DNA of 20,507 bases. It comes from Acidobacteriota bacterium. GTDB taxonomy: Bacteria > Acidobacteriota > Terriglobia > Acidiferrales > UBA7541. Every line of letters begins with the position of its first letter. Positions within the stretch are counted from its first letter, which is position 1. The stretch lies in the NCBI GenBank assembly GCA_003131985.1, contig PKWH01000127.1, positions 1-20,507 of the forward strand, in the 5' to 3' direction. The translations under genes and the position numbers were made by a program. Under the pieces are notes generated by a model that was given only the letters and a program-made list of their open reading frames with translations, ran no database searches and was not told where the DNA came from. This document shows positions 8,768-16,616 of this stretch, piece after piece.

Positions 8768-9592
8768 CTACGTAACCATCTCGAAATCGAAATCTTCGAT
8801 CGCATCCGCCGGCGGACTGTTGCGCAGCATCGCCCTCGTGCAGGTGTGCGCCGGATTCCGATAGAGCTCCTCGAATCGCCCCTGCTCCACGATCCTCCCC
8901 TGCGCCATGACCATCAGACGGTCAGCAAGTCGGGCCTGCACTTCTGCACTGTGGCTGATCAGCAAGACGGATATGCGCAATTCGCGTTGCAGTTCTCGCA
9001 ATAGGGCCAGCAGTTCGTATTGGCTGCGCGCGTCGAGCGAAGCCGTAGGTTCGTCCGCGATCAGCAGCGCTGGTTCACACGCCAGCGCCTGCGCCAATGC
9101 CACACGCTGCTGCTGCCCTCCACTCAACTGGTGCGGATACGCCGAAAAAATCCGCTGCGAGTTCGGCAAGCCCACACGAGCAAGTACCACTTCCGCGTCT
9201 GCGCGACACTGTTGCCATTTCAAATCTCTGTGTGCGTGAATCACTTCCGCCACCTGATCTCTTACCCGCATCACCGGGTTCAGCGCCATTCCCGGTTCCT
9301 GGAACACGGCCGAAATTCCCGTTCCACGGATCGCGCGCAGGGCATTCTTGTCCATCGTCGGTAATTCTCTTCCGAGAAACTCGATCGACCCCGAAACCTG
9401 CCCCTGGTCTTTGGAAAGCAAGCCGAGCACTGCCAGCGCAATGCTCGTCTTTCCGCATCCCGATTCCCCCATCAGCCCCAGCACTTCTCCGGTGCCGATG
9501 TCGAAGCTCACATCTTCAACCGCGCGCTGCTGGCTCGCGTCAGCACAGCGATAGGAGACACTCAAATTTTTCACTGCCAGTAAAGTCCGCAT
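8768..9592 (-). CDS. ABC transporter ATP-binding protein, OppD/DppD/NikD type
   Basis: A 274-residue ATPase and the first gene of the importer operon. It has Walker A GESGCGKTS (42-50), Q-loop VFQEPGMALNP, signature LSGGQQQR, Walker B LLIADEPTASLDA and switch His in LISHS. The EPGMALNP and DEPTASLD forms are typical of the OppD branch. The ATG at 9592 begins MRTLLAVKNLSVSY, the expected first strand of the fold. The frame stays open to a TTG at 9694, but the extra 34 residues are not family-like. The protein stops at about residue 274 after the AHTCTRAML segment and lacks the oligo_HPY tail and Cys cluster of full-length OppD. Its length is close to NikD. Confidence 0.93.
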   Translation of the reverse strand: MRTLLAVKNLSVSYRCADASQQRAVEDVSFDIGTGEVLGLMGESGCGKTSIALAVLGLLSKDQGQVSGSIEFLGRELPTMDKNALRAIRGTGISAVFQEPGMALNPVMRVRDQVAEVIHAHRDLKWQQCRADAEVVLARVGLPNSQRIFSAYPHQLSGGQQQRVALAQALACEPALLIADEPTASLDARSQYELLALLRELQRELRISVLLISHSAEVQARLADRLMVMAQGRIVEQGRFEELYRNPAHTCTRAMLRNSPPADAIEDFDFEMVT

Positions 9593-9899
9593 CCTATCCG
9601 TCCGAAGTACGACGTGCGCAGCTAACGCAACGAATCGAGGCGCATTTCGCCCAGTGTCGCACTTGTTCCTTACGAACCTCTGTAGTGGCTTCAATTCTTA
9701 AGGTAGGGAGGCCTGCCGCAGCTGTCGATAGCTCACGTGTCGCATTCACTCTGTAAGTTACTGGTACCGAAGTACTAATCGCGGAAAGGGTGGGTTGCTC
9801 CCGAGAATAGTGCCATGGACGCGCGGGAAGAGCATTTTGAAACGAAGCCAATAGAAAACGCCGCTAATTCGGGTTACTGACCTCAACAATCTTGATGGG
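9593..9899. other. Intergenic region between the hydrogenase-maturation and importer operons
   Basis: The 307 bases after the nickel permease stop hold no gene I can support. Two short minus-strand frames cross it (9594-9851 and 9758-9940) but show no family resemblance. It must hold either a promoter for the importer/sigma/CHAT operon or read-through sequence. I found no clear -35/-10 pair, no hairpin followed by a T run and no obvious operator. Small inverted repeats such as AGCT-N6-AGCT are within chance. Confidence 0.4.
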
Positions 9900-10709
9900 T
9901 CAGCGAGGGGTCCAGTGCGGATGGCTGGTGAGCAGTCCATTCACGAAGCCAATTTCGTAAACAAGGAAAAGACCGAAGGCCACACTGATTAGGCCAGAAG
10001 CAATTCGCAATCCTTCATTAAGCCGCGAGAATCGTTTGTTCGCGTAGGCAAACGGCAGCACCATCGCGCCGGTGATGAGCATCATTCCCGCAATCGTGCC
10101 GATCCCAAACACGAGGAGATACGCAATCGCCCACTTCGGATTCTGAATTGTGGTTAAAACCAACAACGCGACGGCGGCCGAACCGGCGAGGCCGTGGACG
10201 AGTCCTACGATGAGAGGTCGCACGGCTTGATAGAGACCGATCCGACCGAAATGGCGATCGAACCAACCTAGTGGCGTTTGCTCTGACGCGTGTGTGTGGG
10301 CCTCGGGTTCATGTTGGTGCGGATGAGTATGAATGTAATCGCCATGGCTATGGGGGTGAGAATGGGCTGTTCCCGATATTCCGCCAGCGGGAGAAAACGT
10401 GTTGGTAATCCACTGGAGCAAGCCCGTTAGGTTAAGAATGCCCAGGAGAATTAGCATCAAGCCGACGGAGAATTCCATGGAGAGACCGACGCGCGCTGGA
10501 ATAACCCAGCCGAACAAAATAATTCCGCTTCCCACCAGCAGGATCGTGAGCGTGTGGCCCACGCCCCACAATGCACCGATCACAGCAGCGTGGCCGATCT
10601 TTCGGTACCGTGCGACGATAGTTGTAACGGCGATCACATGATCGGGATCGGTGGCATGCCGCATCCCGAGAAAGAAGCCGAGCGCGACGATGGAGAGTAC
10701 GCCGATCAT
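9900..10709 (-). CDS. NiCoT-type nickel permease
   Basis: A 269-residue membrane protein that likely imports Ni2+ for the hydrogenase. The first helix carries GMRHATDPDHV (15-25), a variant of the NiCoT signature RHAxDADHI with Pro in place of Ala. WGVGHTLTILL (48-58) is a second conserved metal-path motif. About six hydrophobic helices are visible. The central hydrophilic loop at 116-140 contains ten histidines in mostly alternating spacing, a likely metal-gathering loop. The gene starts 39 bases after hypB and closes the maturation operon, so nickel import is linked to cofactor insertion. Cobalt transport cannot be excluded from sequence, but the context argues for nickel. Confidence 0.9.
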   Translation of the reverse strand: MIGVLSIVALGFFLGMRHATDPDHVIAVTTIVARYRKIGHAAVIGALWGVGHTLTILLVGSGIILFGWVIPARVGLSMEFSVGLMLILLGILNLTGLLQWITNTFSPAGGISGTAHSHPHSHGDYIHTHPHQHEPEAHTHASEQTPLGWFDRHFGRIGLYQAVRPLIVGLVHGLAGSAAVALLVLTTIQNPKWAIAYLLVFGIGTIAGMMLITGAMVLPFAYANKRFSRLNEGLRIASGLISVAFGLFLVYEIGFVNGLLTSHPHWTPR

Positions 10710-10748
10710 TTTTGTCTAGTGCGCTCGCCCTGCACTCGGCGACCTCTA

Positions 10749-11444
10749 TTAATCGGGCGCTGCGAAAGCTTTTGCACGTTGAGAAGCAGCTACGGCCCGA
10801 GCGGCATTGCGGCGCGATCGCAGGAAATCGAGAAACTTTTCCACGCCCTCGCCGGACTTTGCCGATACGTCGAGGACTGTCATCTCGGGCCGCACGGCCT
10901 GAATGTTGCGATTTGCGACAACAGCATTAAATTCGACTGCCGCAGCCAAGTCAATCTTTGCGATCAAAGCCACGTCTGCGCTGTTGAAAATTGTGGGGTA
11001 CTTAAGGGGTTTGTCCTCACCCTCGGTCACCGACATTAGAACGAGGCGCAGATCCTCGCCAAGATCGTAAGAGGACGGACAGACGAGGTTGCCGACGTTT
11101 TCGATGAATAAAAAATCCAGTTCGTCGAGGTTCCATCCTTCGAGAGCGCTCTGGACCATGGCAGCTTCCAGATGACACACGGTTCCGGTGATGATCTGCT
11201 TCACCGGTGCCTGACTTCGCGCGAGCCGGGCAGCGTCATTTTCCGTCGCAAGGTCGCCGACCAGAGCGGCCACGCGAAATTGTTGCCGCAGCAGTGTTAA
11301 CGTTTTCTCGAGGAGCGCTGTTTTTCCGGCGCCCGGGCTCGATACCAAACTCACGACAAAAACTCCGGCTTCATGAAATCGTTCCCGGAGTGCGCGGGCC
11401 ACAACGTCGTTCTGCTTCAGTACGTTCTGCCTTACTTCGATCAT
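10749..11444 (-). CDS. hypB: Hydrogenase nickel-incorporation GTPase HypB
   Basis: A 231-residue GTPase that drives nickel insertion into the hydrogenase large subunit together with HypA. The P-loop is SSPGAGKT (35-42), followed by GDLATENDAARL (63-74). The metal site at the dimer interface is present: C90-H91 in GTVCHLEA and C122 in NVGNLVCPSSYDLGE. The guanine-specificity motif is AKID (162-165). I chose the ATG at 11444 (MIEVRQNVLKQND), which matches family N-termini; the open frame to 11531 overlaps hypA and adds low-complexity sequence. This HypB has neither the N-terminal CxxCGC high-affinity site nor a His-rich tail, so nickel storage may be handled elsewhere. It starts 14 bases after the hypA stop. 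Confidence 0.95.
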   Translation of the reverse strand: MIEVRQNVLKQNDVVARALRERFHEAGVFVVSLVSSPGAGKTALLEKTLTLLRQQFRVAALVGDLATENDAARLARSQAPVKQIITGTVCHLEAAMVQSALEGWNLDELDFLFIENVGNLVCPSSYDLGEDLRLVLMSVTEGEDKPLKYPTIFNSADVALIAKIDLAAAVEFNAVVANRNIQAVRPEMTVLDVSAKSGEGVEKFLDFLRSRRNAARAVAASQRAKAFAAPD

Positions 11445-11458
11445 GCGAGTCTTAGGGC

Positions 11459-11806
11459 TCAATCTTCCACCTCCAGACCCACGACCAGGAGCTCTTTGCC
11501 CTGCACCACCTCGCCTGTGGGAGTGCCACATTCGGAGCAGCAGAACATTTGGGTTGAGTGGACTGGCCGCTGCGCATCACACTGTCTGCAGAAAATCAGC
11601 ACTGGAACTTCTTCGACAACCAGGCGTGATCCTTGCAGCGGCGTATCCTCGCAGGCCATTTCATACGAAGAAAGCAAAGCATCCTTCACTACACCGGACA
11701 GGAGACCCAGGCGAAGATGCACAGCCTTAATCTGCACACCGCCTCTGCGGTCTGCCTCTTCCTGAGCCAGATCCACGATGCTCATCGCAATGGAAAGTTC
11801 ATGCAT
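11459..11806 (-). CDS. hypA: Hydrogenase nickel-incorporation protein HypA
   Basis: A 115-residue metallochaperone of normal length. The N-terminal MHELSIA supplies His2, the nickel ligand of the family. The zinc site is C73-x2-C76 with C90-x2-C93, and C89 is an extra Cys next to the second pair. It works with HypB to deliver nickel to the pre-processed large subunit. The ATG lies 6 bases after the hypF stop, and hypB follows after 14 bases. Confidence 0.97.
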   Translation of the reverse strand: MHELSIAMSIVDLAQEEADRRGGVQIKAVHLRLGLLSGVVKDALLSSYEMACEDTPLQGSRLVVEEVPVLIFCRQCDAQRPVHSTQMFCCSECGTPTGEVVQGKELLVVGLEVED

Positions 11807-11812
11807 GGCTGC

Positions 11813-14110
11813 TTATAAAAACGCTTTCTCCTTCGAGTTCGCTGGCGCGACGAAATCGAATCGGCCGAACGACGCAAGCGCCGCTTGTCCCAGGCTGATG
11901 CCTCCATCGTTCGCCGGAACCGCACGGTTGGTCCAAACCTGGAAAGGCGTCGAGTCCAGCATCGATTTCAAATCCTCCAGAAGAAGTTCATTTTGAAAAA
12001 CTCCTCCTGAAAGAACGATCGTGTCGGTCTTGTGTTCGCGGCAGAGGGTGGTCACCGCGTCGGAAACTCCTCGCGAAATTCCTCGTTGAAACGCACGCGC
12101 GCATTCGCTCGCAGCCCGTCCGAGGAAGCGATCCCAAGCTAAATTCGTCATCAACGGACGGAAGTCGAGTTCGCCATCTGCGAACGGAAATGGGTAAGGC
12201 TCCATACGCGGGGCGCTGCGAGCTAATTGCTCCAGCCACATCGCGGCCTGCCCTTCAAAACTCGTTTCGCGCGTGAATCCAAGCAGCGCCGCAACAGCGT
12301 CGAAGAGCCGGCCCATCGAGGTCGTCGTGAACGTTCTCACTCGTTTGCAGACCAACTCCATCGCGTGCTGGTAGCGCTCGGGAAAATTGAAGGGAGCTGA
12401 GGTCATGTCGGGCAGACCATCGAGTTGCGCTAGGAATCCGGCTGCCGCTTGGACTGGATGGTGCGCCGCCGCATCGCCACCAGCGAGCAGTGCGCGGCGA
12501 AGATGAGCTACTCGCTCAAAACCTTCGCTGATGCTGCCCACGAAAAATTCGCCGCCCCAGATCGTGCCATCGTCTCCGTAGCCGGCACCGTCGAAACTAA
12601 CGCCGACGACACGTTTCTTCCATTCGCCGCGCTCCGCAAGTACGGAGGCAATGTGTGCGCGGTGGTGCTGGACGCTGCCCTTCTCGGAACACGAAAGCGC
12701 CGCCGCGTGCGCTACGGACGCGTACTCCGGATGGCAATCATGCACCACGAGCAATTCATCCGAGCGAACCTCATACATAGAAACTAGGTCCTCGATCGTC
12801 TGCTGAAATGCTTGAAGCGACTGGAAGTGTTCCAGGTCTCCGATGTGCTGGCTTACGAATGCCTGCCCGTCCACCACCAGCGTAATCGAATTCTTCAGAT
12901 CGGCGCCGACGGCCAGTATCGGCCTTTTCGACGGGAAGACAGCGACCGCGCCGGGAGAATAGCCGCGAGCGCGGCGAAGTACAGTCGGGCCGAAAACTCC
13001 GGCGCGTACGATGGAATCATCCACTCGCCGCGCGATGGGGCGCTCTCCGATCAGGAAGGCATCGGCGATATCGGAGAGGCGGTCCAGCGCTTCGATGTCG
13101 TCGAAGGCAATCGGCTCGCTCGAACGGTTCGCGCTCGTCATCACCAGCGCTTCCGGTGCACCCGCCGCGAACAGCAAATGATGAAGCGGCGTGTAGGGCA
13201 ACATCACTCCGAGTTCATGATTGTCCGGAGCCACGGCCGCCAGGGCGATTCTTGCAGGGGCGATCACGATGGGCCGCGCCGCGGATGTTAGAACTGCTTT
13301 GGTTTCGGCAGAAATCTGGAAGAGACCTCCGGCGACTTCCAGGTTCTTTGCCATCAATGCGAAAGGTTTTTCCTTGCGATACTTGCGGTTTCTCAGAGCC
13401 TGAACAGCGTCCGCATTTCTGGCATCGCATGCGAGATGGTAGCCGCCCAGTCCCTTCACCGCGAGGATTTTGCCTGCCTGCAACATCGCAACGGCGCTGC
13501 GGATGCTAGGTTCATTGCCGCGAACCATCTTGTCACCGGCTTGCAGATAGTATCCCGGGCCGCACTGCGGACAGGCAACGGGCTGGGCGTGAAAGCGCCG
13601 ATTGAAAGGATTGTTGTATTCACCCGAACAGTATTCGTCGAGCGGCCAGGATTCCATCGTGGTGTTCGAGCGGTCGTAGGGCAATCCGAGGATCACGGTG
13701 TAGCGCGGGCCGCAGTTCGTACAGTTGATATAAGAATAGAAATAGCGTTTGTCGGCCGGATCGAACAACTCGCGCAAGCAATCTTCACATACGGGAAGGT
13801 CCGGCGAGATTCGAACCGATAGCTGTTCGTTCCGCCGGCTCTCTCGAATTGTAAATTCATTGCAGCCGACCGGATTCGACGTGTGGATTTCGATATCCGC
13901 GATCTGCGCGGCCGGCGGAGGCTCGGTCTTCAACGCTTGAACGAATGCTTTCAGACCTTGATCCGCGCCTTCGAGGAAAATCTCAACGCCTTGTTCGCCA
14001 TTCAATACCCAGCCCGCCAGTGCATTTGCGCGAGCCAATCGAAACACGAACGGGCGGAAGCCCACGCCTTGCACCACGCCGCGAACTTTGATGGAACACG
14101 CGCTCGCCAT
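11813..14110 (-). CDS. hypF: Carbamoyltransferase HypF
   Basis: A 765-residue protein that makes the carbamoyl group later dehydrated to cyanide by HypE. All four regions are visible: an acylphosphatase-like domain (VRGVVQGVGFRPFVFRLA, 9-26), a zinc-finger region (about 105-186), a YrdC-like domain (about 200-390; KGLGGYHLACDA and SANRSSEPI) and a Kae1-like domain with HHRAH (482-486), DGAGYGDDGTIWGGE and SGGVFQN. The first zinc finger is complete (C108, C111, C130, C133). The second has C161, C180 and C183, but the position of its first Cys is Asp158 (PLDEYC against the usual PLCPxC). It starts 6 bases after the glutaredoxin-like gene and ends 6 bases before hypA. Confidence 0.97.
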   Translation of the reverse strand: MASACSIKVRGVVQGVGFRPFVFRLARANALAGWVLNGEQGVEIFLEGADQGLKAFVQALKTEPPPAAQIADIEIHTSNPVGCNEFTIRESRRNEQLSVRISPDLPVCEDCLRELFDPADKRYFYSYINCTNCGPRYTVILGLPYDRSNTTMESWPLDEYCSGEYNNPFNRRFHAQPVACPQCGPGYYLQAGDKMVRGNEPSIRSAVAMLQAGKILAVKGLGGYHLACDARNADAVQALRNRKYRKEKPFALMAKNLEVAGGLFQISAETKAVLTSAARPIVIAPARIALAAVAPDNHELGVMLPYTPLHHLLFAAGAPEALVMTSANRSSEPIAFDDIEALDRLSDIADAFLIGERPIARRVDDSIVRAGVFGPTVLRRARGYSPGAVAVFPSKRPILAVGADLKNSITLVVDGQAFVSQHIGDLEHFQSLQAFQQTIEDLVSMYEVRSDELLVVHDCHPEYASVAHAAALSCSEKGSVQHHRAHIASVLAERGEWKKRVVGVSFDGAGYGDDGTIWGGEFFVGSISEGFERVAHLRRALLAGGDAAAHHPVQAAAGFLAQLDGLPDMTSAPFNFPERYQHAMELVCKRVRTFTTTSMGRLFDAVAALLGFTRETSFEGQAAMWLEQLARSAPRMEPYPFPFADGELDFRPLMTNLAWDRFLGRAASECARAFQRGISRGVSDAVTTLCREHKTDTIVLSGGVFQNELLLEDLKSMLDSTPFQVWTNRAVPANDGGISLGQAALASFGRFDFVAPANSKEKAFL

Positions 14111-14116
14111 TCCGAA

Positions 14117-14353
14117 TTACTCCACGTTCACTATGCAGCCGCGGCCCTGCCAGCCGACCTGAACCACCTTGCCGCCGTCAACGAGCACAGGAACCGTGCG
14201 CTGGCCGTTTGCAAGAGAGTGCATTCGCTCGCGGGCCGCAACGTCCGCTTCCACGTCGTACTCGACGAACTCAGTTCCCTTCCATTCGAGCCACTCGCGC
14301 ATTTCCTGGGTGTATTGGCAGCTTTTTGTTCCGTACAGTTCAAGAATCGCCAC
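14117..14353 (-). CDS. Small glutaredoxin-like protein
   Basis: A 78-residue thioredoxin-fold protein starting MAILELYGTKSCQYT. C12 lies in a CxxT monothiol motif, and TVP (53-55) is the cis-Pro loop typical of glutaredoxins. A second Cys (C73) sits near the C-terminus in WQGRGCIV. The start is GTG at 14353 with GGAGG nine bases upstream, overlapping the SIS gene by 14 bases. It resembles the short glutaredoxin-like family that includes Uxx-star proteins, but I cannot fix the subfamily by eye. Its place between the SIS gene and hypF suggests a redox or metal-centre role in hydrogenase assembly or protection, which is inference. Confidence 0.85.
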   Translation of the reverse strand: MAILELYGTKSCQYTQEMREWLEWKGTEFVEYDVEADVAARERMHSLANGQRTVPVLVDGGKVVQVGWQGRGCIVNVE

Positions 14354-15545
14354 GGCCGAGCACCTCCAGGGCCTCGCGGATGACGTGGTAAATCGAAGCC
14401 TGAATTTCCTGAATGCGTGGAATGTAATCGGAACGAACGATCAGCGGAAACTCAGCCAATTCTCTCCGATTAATTTCACCGCCATCGTAGCCGAGCAACG
14501 CCACAGTCAGAAGGTTGCGTTTTCGAGCCTCTTCGAGCGGCATGATCAGGTTCCGCGATCCGCCGCTGGTAGAAATTGCGATTGCGACATCCTCCGGCTG
14601 AGCTTGCGCGATCATCTGGCGGAGAAAAATAACCTCGGTGCCGACATCATTGGCAATCGCAGTGATATTTGCCGGCTCGAGCGCGAGCGAAACGGCCGGG
14701 ATGGGCTTCCATCCCGATGGCGGCGACACGCAGTCGATGGCCCAGTCGTTGGCGTCGGTAGCCGATCCGCCATTTCCAAAAATAATCAGCTTGCCGCCGC
14801 GACGAATGCGTTCCGAAATCGCGGAAACGGCATTGCCGATTTGTTCCGCCTCCTCGGCAGCCACCTGCGCGCGCAGCTTTGCATCATCCGCCACTTTCAT
14901 TTGGATCGAACTAGCTACCTCGGCGATCACATCGCCGGTAGGTTGCTTCTCGCGTCCAAGGAACGGGTAGAGAAATTCGGCTGCGCCGACATCGTGTCCC
15001 AGCTCACGGTGCTCGAAGAAGACGTGCACCGTCTCCCAGAGAGTGTGATAGAGGACCTCGACCAATTCCTGTTGAATAAACGGATCGGCATTTGCCGGTG
15101 GAATGCTGTAAGAACCTTCGAGGCCCGGAAACGCGAACGTCATCGCTCCGCCTGCCCGCGCAGCATCGAGGGTGGCCCAGACCTCCGGGTCGCCTTCGGG
15201 CGGACCGAATCCCATTACGATATCGTCGGAGCGGACAATCGCTTCGAGCCACGGCCGAAAAAGGATAGAAAGATCGAGCGCTGGGAGTGCGCGCTTACCT
15301 ACGATCACGGGATGAACGAACTCGACCGAGACGTGTTGCGCGTCCGTCGCATAGGGGCCTTGACCGAAGGCAAGCAAGCGGCCGCCGCGAAGAAAGCGGT
15401 CGGACATCTCGCGGCACGCAACAGCGAGCCGATTAGCTTCGCGCGCGAAAAAAGATTCCAGGACCTGATTTCGCGCCAGGAGGCGCTGTTCAATTTGCGT
15501 GGCGAGCTGGCAATCCGTTGCCATTTTTCTTCTTACTTCGGGCAT
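14340..15545 (-). CDS. Tandem SIS-domain protein (GmhA-like duplication)
   Basis: A 401-residue protein made of two sugar-isomerase (SIS) domains. The C-terminal copy (about 215-395) keeps GmhA-like features: GGKLIIFGNGGSATDANDW (250-268) and the phosphate-binding STSGGSRN (325-332). The N-terminal copy (about 25-195) aligns by GGRLLAFGQGPYATDAQHVS (54-73), but the GNGGSA and STSGxS motifs are degraded (GQGPYA; GFGPPEGDP), so it probably does not bind a sugar phosphate the same way. The start at 15545 has GGAAGG just upstream and lies 12 bases after hypE; an ATG at 15524 is an alternative. Location in the hyp operon suggests a role tied to the hydrogenase, but no reaction is known to me. An isomerase role in heptose synthesis seems unlikely here. 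Confidence 0.9.
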   Translation of the reverse strand: MPEVRRKMATDCQLATQIEQRLLARNQVLESFFAREANRLAVACREMSDRFLRGGRLLAFGQGPYATDAQHVSVEFVHPVIVGKRALPALDLSILFRPWLEAIVRSDDIVMGFGPPEGDPEVWATLDAARAGGAMTFAFPGLEGSYSIPPANADPFIQQELVEVLYHTLWETVHVFFEHRELGHDVGAAEFLYPFLGREKQPTGDVIAEVASSIQMKVADDAKLRAQVAAEEAEQIGNAVSAISERIRRGGKLIIFGNGGSATDANDWAIDCVSPPSGWKPIPAVSLALEPANITAIANDVGTEVIFLRQMIAQAQPEDVAIAISTSGGSRNLIMPLEEARKRNLLTVALLGYDGGEINRRELAEFPLIVRSDYIPRIQEIQASIYHVIREALEVLGRGDS

Positions 15546-15557
15546 TCTGCCTTCCGA

Positions 15558-16616
15558 TCAACAGATTCGCGGCAGAGGATCGCCGACGAGCATATCAACG
15601 ATACGGCTGCCTCCATAAAGCGTAGTGACCAGAACAGACCCAGCCGGTTGTTCGCGAATTTCGCCGATGATGCGGGCTTCGTCGCCACCCGGTGTTTCTT
15701 GCAGCGACTTTAGCGCTGCGTCAGCAAACTCTGGTGCAACAACGGCGAGAAACTGTCCTTCGTTCGCGATGTGAAGCGGATCCAACCCCAACAGTTCACA
15801 AGCTCCGCGCACGGCGTCGCGCACCGGAATGCTGTCCTCAAAAAGAACTACTCCCAAACCGCAATCCCGGGCAAGCTCGTTAAGAGATGTTGCCACGCCG
15901 CCGCGCGTGGGATCACGCATCCAGCGAACCCCGGGACCCGCGGCTTGGACGACTGCGCTGACTAGCGGAAAGACGGAACGCGTGTCGGAGCGCAGATCGC
16001 CTTCCATGTCTAGATCGCCACGAGCCAGCAAAATCGTGATTCCGTGATCACCGATCGGGCCGGAGAGCAAAACTTTATCACTGCGACGGACCGATTGTGT
16101 ATTGATCTCGACTCCCGGCAGTGGAGCACCAAGCCCCGTCGTCGTGATATACATGCCGTCGGCTTTGCCGTGCTCGACTACCTTTGTGTCTCCGCCAGCG
16201 ATTCTCACTCCTGCTTTTTGGGCAGCGTCGGCGATAGCCTGAATTTCAGCTTGCAGGACGTCCGTACGCAATCCGGCTTCGAGGATTAGAGAAAGAACAA
16301 GAGTCTCAGGCTTCGCGCCTGACACCGCAAGATCATTTACGGTCCCGTTGACCGCGAGTTCTCCGATGGAACCCCCGGGAAAAACGATTGGCTTGACGAC
16401 AAAGCTATCCGTGGTTACCGCCATCCGCGTACCATTAATTTTCAGATGAGCAGCATCCCCAAGTGGTTCGGAACTCGCGCCGAAAAGGAGTGGGGCAAAA
16501 AGTCCTTCCACGAGACGGCGGCTGGCCTTCCCGCCGGCGCCATGCGCCATCTCGATTTGAGGTTCGCGAAAGCGAATCTTGGGAACAGGATTCCCGAGCT
16601 TGGCGCCGGCGCTCAT
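15558..16616 (-). CDS. hypE: Carbamoyl dehydratase HypE
   Basis: A 352-residue protein of the AIR synthase-like ATPase family. It accepts the carbamoyl group from HypF on its C-terminal Cys and dehydrates it to a thiocyanate. The family start HGAGG (25-29) and the ATP-site segments NDLAVSGAKP, AGGDTKVVE and RDPTRGGVATSLNE are present. The protein ends exactly in PRIC, giving the required terminal Cys352. The ATG at 16616 overlaps the hypD stop by four bases (ATGA) and is preferred over the long open frame to 16982, whose first 122 residues overlap hypD and look random. The SIS gene follows after 12 bases. Confidence 0.97.
   Translation of the reverse strand: MSAGAKLGNPVPKIRFREPQIEMAHGAGGKASRRLVEGLFAPLLFGASSEPLGDAAHLKINGTRMAVTTDSFVVKPIVFPGGSIGELAVNGTVNDLAVSGAKPETLVLSLILEAGLRTDVLQAEIQAIADAAQKAGVRIAGGDTKVVEHGKADGMYITTTGLGAPLPGVEINTQSVRRSDKVLLSGPIGDHGITILLARGDLDMEGDLRSDTRSVFPLVSAVVQAAGPGVRWMRDPTRGGVATSLNELARDCGLGVVLFEDSIPVRDAVRGACELLGLDPLHIANEGQFLAVVAPEFADAALKSLQETPGGDEARIIGEIREQPAGSVLVTTLYGGSRIVDMLVGDPLPRIC

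Noticed and set aside
9594..9851. Minus-strand open frame in the inter-operon gap
   Set aside because: No family resemblance, no ribosome site that stands out, and low-complexity basic composition.
14169..15713. Long plus-strand open frame of 514 codons
   Set aside because: It runs antisense to the SIS and hypE genes, which have clear family motifs; its product is rich in Arg, Ser and His and matches nothing I know.
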